Assembly: GCA_009780625.1 (NCBI GenBank) | Contig: WQZR01000023.1 | Location: 1-12,300 of the forward strand | DNA length: 12,300 bases | Source of the DNA: Bacillota bacterium | GTDB lineage: Bacteria; Bacillota; Clostridia; Christensenellales; UBA1242 | Reading direction: 5' to 3' | Part shown: positions 8,154-12,300 of the stretch, in pieces | Layout of the letters: each line of letters starts with the position of its first letter | How positions within the stretch are numbered: the first letter of the stretch is position 1 | Notes under the pieces: generated by a model | What the model was told of the DNA's origin: nothing | Databases searched by the model: none | The model's input: the letters and a program-made list of their open reading frames with translations, nothing else | Program-made: the position numbers and the translations under genes

Positions 8154-9767
8154 ATGGAAGTTTTGACGACCATATTGCAGTTCTCTTCTGGTATTGGATT
8201 GTTTTTGTTTGGGCTTAAACTTATGAGCAATACGCTTGAAAAACTTGGGACAAACAAAATCAAAAAGAATATTGGAAGGGTGACCAAAAACAGAGTGCGT
8301 GGCACTTTTTTTGGCGTGCTGATTACTGCAGTTTTGCAGTCTTCCACAGCGGTGACTGTTCTTTCAATCGGTTTTGTGTCTGCCGGTATGATGACTCTTA
8401 CGCAGGCGATTCCAATAATTCTTGGAAGCAACCTTGGAACGGTTTTCACGCAGGCGATTGTGAGTTTGAATGTTTTGAAACTGACAACTGTTTTTGCTGG
8501 GCTTGGTGGTGTTTTTGCAATGATTTTTCTTTTTACAAAGAATAAAAAAACAAGAGAAATCATGACTGCACTTATGGGCTTTTCGATGATGTTTGCCGGA
8601 ATTGGTTTGATGGGTGCGGCGAACCTGATTAACACATTCTTTGCTGATGTGATTATAGGTGTAAGCAACCCGTTGCTTCTTGTGATTATTGGTTTTATTT
8701 TCTGTGTGCTTGTTCAATCGAGTCTTGGGTCTGTTGTTGTCCTTATGGGGGTTATGACGGCAGCAGGTGGTGAGATTTCAATTTTTTCTGCAGCATATAT
8801 ATTGATAGGAATCAACATAGGAACAACAATGACGGCACTTCTTGCATCACTTTCTGGAAACCAGAACGCAAAGAGGGCAGCAGTTTTTCATATTGCCTTC
8901 AGTGTTGCAGGTGGCATGATTTTTGGGCTTCTTGTTCTTCCTTTTGGTGTGGCACAGGTTCTTGAAATGATTTCGGACAACCCAAGCACTCAGGTTGTGC
9001 TTTTCAACCTTGTTTTCAACTTGGCAATGATTTTGCTTATTCTTCCATTCATCACGCCAATCACAAGGCTTTTGATGCGTGTTATTAAAGATAAACCTGT
9101 CAAGGTTGAAAAATATATGCTGGAGCAAGATGTTTTGGAAGTTCCGTCTGTTGCGGTGTTTAAACTTTCCACATTTTTGCCAGACATTGTTGATGATATT
9201 GAAAAACTTATTAGAACCAGTTTGTTTGCTTATGGGCTTGATGGAAAGAGATTGATTAGTCTTGAGGAATTTTCTCTAAGAAAAGATGAGATTGAAAAGA
9301 ACGCGGGCAAAATTATTTCTCAAACAACTCGTCTTATGGGAAGCCTTGTGGCTGAAGACCAAGCTAAGGCACTTCGGGTGAGCCAGGCAGCAAACGAGCT
9401 TGTGGGAATGCTTAGAAATATTTTTAAAACATATGAAGTTGGGCTTAACCTAGACACAATGCTTTTCAAAGAATATGGAAAAGACGCAAAGAGATTTCTT
9501 GAAGTGATTAATGAAAGCCTTTCGGATTTAAGAGAAATTATTTTGTGTGAAGAGGGAGCAGAGTGCAGACCAAAGGAAAGCATTGTGCTCACGCTTCTTG
9601 AAAAAGAAGTGGAATTGACCAAGATGAAGGCTTATTATAAGGAAACGAGGCAGAAGCAGGCAAAGACTCCGCAGGAGATTAAGGAGTTTACGAGTTTTAT
9701 GAATACAATTAATCATCTAGAATCTGTGTCTGAAAAAATTGTTTCTATCGCAATTTCTTGGCTTTAG
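8154..9767 (+). CDS. Na+/phosphate cotransporter-family (NptA/PF02690-like) protein with PhoU-like C-terminal domain, 537 aa
   Basis: This is a probable Na+-coupled phosphate importer in the cytoplasmic membrane. The family hallmarks are two inverted repeats, each with a QSS motif: VLQSSTAVTV at 60-69 and VQSSLGSVVV at 187-196. Each is followed by a Gly-Thr-rich segment, GSNLGTVFT (91-99) and GINIGTTMTALLASL. The start GIGLFLFGLKLMSNTLEKL (13-31) is typical of the family's first helix. The membrane part runs to about residue 310. Residues about 335-537 are a charged helical PhoU-like region, common in this family and thought to regulate uptake. ATG 8154 is preferred because it matches the family start; GGAGG (8135-8139) lies 14 bases upstream, a long spacing. 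A TTG at 8133 is in frame but overlaps that SD. It probably shares an operon with the upstream nitrilase-like gene. Confidence 0.9.
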   Translation: MEVLTTILQFSSGIGLFLFGLKLMSNTLEKLGTNKIKKNIGRVTKNRVRGTFFGVLITAVLQSSTAVTVLSIGFVSAGMMTLTQAIPIILGSNLGTVFTQAIVSLNVLKLTTVFAGLGGVFAMIFLFTKNKKTREIMTALMGFSMMFAGIGLMGAANLINTFFADVIIGVSNPLLLVIIGFIFCVLVQSSLGSVVVLMGVMTAAGGEISIFSAAYILIGINIGTTMTALLASLSGNQNAKRAAVFHIAFSVAGGMIFGLLVLPFGVAQVLEMISDNPSTQVVLFNLVFNLAMILLILPFITPITRLLMRVIKDKPVKVEKYMLEQDVLEVPSVAVFKLSTFLPDIVDDIEKLIRTSLFAYGLDGKRLISLEEFSLRKDEIEKNAGKIISQTTRLMGSLVAEDQAKALRVSQAANELVGMLRNIFKTYEVGLNLDTMLFKEYGKDAKRFLEVINESLSDLREIILCEEGAECRPKESIVLTLLEKEVELTKMKAYYKETRQKQAKTPQEIKEFTSFMNTINHLESVSEKIVSIAISWL

Positions 9768-9840
9768 TGTTTTTTCTCGAGCGTACTTCTACTTTTCTCG
9801 AAAAAGAATTAAAACGTTTTTTAAATCTGTTCTAATAGTA

Positions 9841-9860
9841 TATAATCTTATATATATAAG
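9841..9860 (+). promoter_or_regulatory. secG -10 box followed by a 14-bp palindrome
   Basis: TATAAT (9841-9846) is a perfect -10, with only a weak T-rich -35 (TTTTTA 9818-9823, spacing 17). The palindrome CTTATATATATAAG (9847-9860) straddles the expected start site and touches the SD AAGGAG (9858-9863). It could be an operator or a chance AT repeat. Confidence 0.5.
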
Positions 9861-9868
9861 GAGAGCAT

Positions 9869-10183
9869 ATGCCATTACTATTTCAACTTTTAAGAATTGA
9901 GTGGGGAAGTTTAGACCCAAACATGGTGACGTTTCTAAACGTTGTTGTGACTATTTGTTTCGTTATTCTGGTTTTGTCGTCAGTTGTTATGATTGTGAGC
10001 ATCATGCTGGACCCATCAACTGTTCAACAAGGCGGAAATATTTTAACGGGTGCGATTAACGAAAGTTATTATGGAAAGAACAAAGGAAAAAACACAGAAG
10101 GAAGAATTAAGAGAATTGTTGTTGTTTGCGCATTCTTGATTCTGCTTTCGTCAATTGGTCTTGTGTTATTAATTGAAATGTAG
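9869..10183 (+). CDS. secG: SecG, protein translocase subunit
   Basis: SecG is the small accessory subunit of the SecYEG channel that exports unfolded proteins through the cytoplasmic membrane. The 104-aa product has two hydrophobic helices (about 20-46 and 82-102). The connecting segment PSTVQQGGNILTGAINESYYGKN (49-71; span given) matches the conserved SecG 'QGG...G.....' loop, followed by a basic stretch KGKNTEGRIKRI. A nonstandard N-terminal extension (about 18 residues, MPLLFQLLRIEWGSLDPN) precedes the first helix. AAGGAG (9858-9863) lies 5 bases before the ATG. In Bacillota secG is often directly followed by rnr and smpB; here a minus-strand gene sits between secG and rnr. Confidence 0.85.
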   Translation: MPLLFQLLRIEWGSLDPNMVTFLNVVVTICFVILVLSSVVMIVSIMLDPSTVQQGGNILTGAINESYYGKNKGKNTEGRIKRIVVVCAFLILLSSIGLVLLIEM

Positions 10184-10209
10184 AAAAAAACGCCGATTGG
10201 CGTTTTTTT
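10184..10209 (+). terminator. bidirectional terminator between secG and the convergent small gene
   Basis: A run (10184-10190), CGCC (10191-10194), loop GATT, GGCG (10199-10202), T run (10203-10209). It directly follows the TAG of secG and ends 3 bases before the TAA of the minus-strand gene. The stem is nearly the same as at 6699-6712. Confidence 0.9.
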
Positions 10210-10212
10210 GTT

Positions 10213-10518
10213 TTAGTATGTTTGAAGGAATACAATCACGGTCATGCATGCTGCAACAGCGATGTATCTAAACACGCCAGTTCTGAAGTTTTTAAAGTCT
10301 GGCGATTCTTTTTTGTCTGCTGTTCTTGTCAGGTCTTTTTTCACTGCTCTTCTTAGAATTACAATACCGAAAACGAAGCAGATAAACATAATTCCATATC
10401 TCACATCCATTGTCATCCAGTCGCTTCGAACAGTGTTGTTCAAAAGACTCTCCCACAAATCGAAGGAGAGGTTTGAGAAGTATGTATTGATTCTTGATGC
10501 TACGTTTCCTATCATCAT
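10213..10518 (-). CDS. small membrane protein of unknown function, 101 aa
   Basis: The family is not recognised. Two hydrophobic helices are visible, about 41-57 (YGIMFICFVFGIVIL) and 83-99 (FRYIAVAACMTVIVFL). They are joined by a basic, polar loop (RRAVKKDLTRTADKKESPDFKNF, 56-78) and preceded by a 40-residue polar N-terminus. The positively charged loop suggests it lies in the cytosol. The ORF begins ATGATG with no SD, and the -10 box of a strong promoter ends exactly 6 bases before the first ATG, so the mRNA is probably leaderless. The gene lies antisense between secG and rnr, converging on secG's terminator and diverging from rnr. Confidence 0.78.
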   Translation of the reverse strand: MMIGNVASRINTYFSNLSFDLWESLLNNTVRSDWMTMDVRYGIMFICFVFGIVILRRAVKKDLTRTADKKESPDFKNFRTGVFRYIAVAACMTVIVFLQTY

Positions 10519-10524
10519 ACGATA

Positions 10525-10553
10525 AATCTAGCACGGAAATGTGCTCTTGTCAA
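10525..10553 (-). promoter_or_regulatory. promoter of the 101-aa membrane protein gene
   Basis: Read on the minus strand, TTGACA (10553-10548), a 17-base spacer and TAGATT (10530-10525) form a near-consensus promoter. Six bases (TATCGT) separate it from the ATG at 10518, so the expected +1 is the A of the start codon. Confidence 0.8.
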
Positions 10554-10597
10554 GAATTGACTTTTTTAAACATCTGTGCTTAGAAAGAGGAAAAATT

Positions 10598-10606
10598 TGG
10601 TATAAT
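10598..10606 (+). promoter_or_regulatory. extended -10 promoter of rnr, abutting the start codon
   Basis: TGGTATAAT is a perfect extended -10 (TGn plus TATAAT at 10601-10606). No good -35 is seen 17 bases upstream, which extended -10 promoters can tolerate. Six bases (TCTGAG) separate it from the ATG at 10613, so the transcript should start at the start codon. Confidence 0.7.
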
Positions 10607-10612
10607 TCTGAG

Positions 10613-12300
10613 ATGGATACAAAACAGAAGATACTTAAAATAATAAAAGACCATAAGTTGGAGATTGTGAACACAAACAACACAAACCAAGCTATATGGC
10701 ACGGAGTGAACCCAAAGGATTTGAGGAGAGTTTTTTTTGAACTTGCAAAAGAGGGGAAGTTTATTGAGCACGGTGGAACTGGAAGATTTTTTAGCGTGGA
10801 AAGTTTAGGTTATATAAAAGGAAAATTAAGCGTGCACCCAAAGGGTTTTGGGTTTTTTACGCCAGATGACATAACAGAAGAACTCGACAAACTTATGGGC
10901 GGAACGGGTGCATTCTTTGTGCCTGCAAATTTTCTTAAGGGTGCAATGCATGAGGACACAGTTCTTGTCAGCATTCAAGAAGACAAGTTTAAAAAACGCG
11001 GAGAAGATGCACCAAAAGAAAAGAAGATGGCTGTTGTTGAGGTTATTCTTTCGCGTGGACTTAAGAACATTGTTGGAACATACAAAAAAGCAAAAACAGG
11101 TGGCTATATAACTCCAGACAATAAATCTCTAACAAGAGACATTTTTATTGAAGCAAAAGAAAGCATGAATGCAAAAGATGGGGAGAAGGTTGTTGTGCGT
11201 CTTGTTGGCACAACGCTGGACATTTCTTCGTCAAAAAGACTTGAAGGAAAAGTTGTTGAAAGAATTGGCTATCCAGACCTTAAGGGTGTTGACATCATTT
11301 CTGTTGCAAGAGACTATAACTTATATCAAGAATTTCCAAAGAGAGTTTTGGAAGAAGCGTCAAAGATTGAAGACGAAGTTGACGACACGAAATATGGAAA
11401 AAGAAGAAAGTTTTATGAGCATAATATTGTGACAATAGACGGCGAAGACAGCCGAGATTTTGATGATGCAGTGCATATTGAAAAAGAGGGCGACAACTTT
11501 AGAGTGTATGTGCATATTGCAGACGTTGGGGAATATGTTCCGGTTGGAAGCAAACTTGACCTTGAAGCATATAACCGCGGAACGAGTGTATATTTTCCGC
11601 ACTATGTTTTGCCAATGCTTCCAGAAAAACTTTCAAACGGCATTTGTTCGCTTAACCCAAATGTGAAGAGGCTTGCTCTAACTTGCGAAATGCTTGTAAA
11701 CAAAAATGCAGAAGTTCTTAAACATGATATATATGAAAGCATTATTATTTCTAAATATAGGCTTACATATAATCTGGTTCAATCAATTTTGGAAAACAGC
11801 AAAGCAGGAAAAGCTTTTGAAACTGTGCCAGAGAGTGTTATGAAAGGAAGTGGTGTTCCAGCTGTTGTTGACGCTGGTGTTTGTGAAGACATAAGAAACC
11901 TAAACATGTTGGCAAAGAAATTGGAAATAAAACGCACAAAGCGTGGGGCAATTGATTTTGATATTCCAGAAGCATATATAAAGGTTGATGCAAAAGGCAG
12001 GTCTACATCTGTTGAGAAGCGACCACGTTTTGACAGCCACCGACTTATTGAAAGTTGGATGGTTGCAACAAACGAAGTTGTTGCTGAACACTTCTTTAAA
12101 ATTCATATGCCGTTTGTTTATCGTATTCACGAAAAGCCAGATGAAAAAAAGCTTGATGTGTTTTCGCAATTTGTTAGAACGTTTGGTGAGAAGTTTGAGG
12201 AAGAAGAGGCAGAGAGCAGCCTTGGGTTTCAAGCGTTTTTAAATAGAATTAAGGGCAAGGACTACGAATTTATCATAAGCAGGCAAGCTTTAAGAAGCAT
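10613..12300 (+). CDS. rnr: ribonuclease R (3'-5' exoribonuclease), 5' part, cut by window edge
   Basis: RNase R degrades structured RNA from the 3' end in the cytosol, and works in rRNA quality control and with tmRNA-SmpB. The window shows 562 codons of an expected 700-800. An N-terminal helical domain (1-60) is followed by cold-shock-like domains (about 64-205; KGFGFF at 77-82 is typical). The catalytic RNB domain then contains DGEDSRDFDDAV (276-287), whose Asp 276, 282, 284 and 285 would bind metal, HIADVGEYV (301-309), and NRGTSVYFP...LPMLPEKLSNGICSLNP (321-349), all closely matching RNase R rather than RNase II. The end of RNB and the S1 domain lie beyond the edge. No upstream in-frame start exists and there is no SD near the ATG (AAGAGG at 10585-10590 is 22 bases away), so the start is probably leaderless. 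Confidence 0.95.
   Translation, partial: MDTKQKILKIIKDHKLEIVNTNNTNQAIWHGVNPKDLRRVFFELAKEGKFIEHGGTGRFFSVESLGYIKGKLSVHPKGFGFFTPDDITEELDKLMGGTGAFFVPANFLKGAMHEDTVLVSIQEDKFKKRGEDAPKEKKMAVVEVILSRGLKNIVGTYKKAKTGGYITPDNKSLTRDIFIEAKESMNAKDGEKVVVRLVGTTLDISSSKRLEGKVVERIGYPDLKGVDIISVARDYNLYQEFPKRVLEEASKIEDEVDDTKYGKRRKFYEHNIVTIDGEDSRDFDDAVHIEKEGDNFRVYVHIADVGEYVPVGSKLDLEAYNRGTSVYFPHYVLPMLPEKLSNGICSLNPNVKRLALTCEMLVNKNAEVLKHDIYESIIISKYRLTYNLVQSILENSKAGKAFETVPESVMKGSGVPAVVDAGVCEDIRNLNMLAKKLEIKRTKRGAIDFDIPEAYIKVDAKGRSTSVEKRPRFDSHRLIESWMVATNEVVAEHFFKIHMPFVYRIHEKPDEKKLDVFSQFVRTFGEKFEEEEAESSLGFQAFLNRIKGKDYEFIISRQALRS

Noticed and set aside
9772..9801. TTTTCTCGA repeated at 9772-9780 and 9793-9801 as a terminator or operator
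   Set aside because: It is a short direct repeat that forms only an imperfect stem with bulges and no proper T run.
4048..12300. Reassigned TGA codon (Mollicutes-like code)
   Set aside because: No visible gene stops at TGA, but Trp is encoded by TGG throughout and recognised proteins show no in-frame TGA, so the standard bacterial code with TAA/TAG preference is enough.

Overview
The window looks like a low-GC, Bacillota-type bacterial chromosome. The evidence is the A+T-rich sequence, TTGACA/TATAAT promoters, strong Shine-Dalgarno (SD) sites on some genes, a Bacillota-like 5S rRNA, and secG close to rnr, a neighbourhood typical of Bacillota. A finer placement is not possible by eye. The genetic code looks standard: Trp is TGG and recognised proteins read without in-frame TGA.

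Region 1 (1-4000) is a 23S-5S rRNA transcription unit. It has its own consensus promoter (54-82) and a roughly 490-nt structured leader. No 16S rRNA 3' end and no tRNA occur in the 576 bases before the 23S, so the 16S gene is either unlinked or separated by an unusually long spacer. Flanking sequences pair into a probable 23S processing stem. The 276-nt 23S-5S spacer contains a foldable element. The 5S gene is followed by a terminator, and its last bases are repeated 114 bp downstream.

Region 2 (4000-6720) holds three unrecognised genes in one direction, each with its own good promoter: a 138-aa soluble protein and two highly charged, largely helical proteins of 431 and 265 aa with coiled-coil character. 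A strong terminator ends the block.

Region 3 (6726-9767) holds a DUF975 membrane protein on the minus strand. Divergent from it is a probable two-gene operon: a short nitrilase-fold protein that appears to have lost its whole catalytic triad, then a Na+/phosphate cotransporter-family protein with a PhoU-like tail.

Region 4 (9840-12300) holds secG, a convergent small two-helix membrane protein, and the first 562 codons of ribonuclease R (rnr), cut by the window edge.

The most notable general pattern is how translation starts. Five genes have SD sequences, while three and perhaps four have a -10 promoter box 5-7 bases before the start codon and no SD, which predicts leaderless mRNAs. The divergent pair 10518(-)/10613(+) shows this on both strands of a 94-bp intergenic region.
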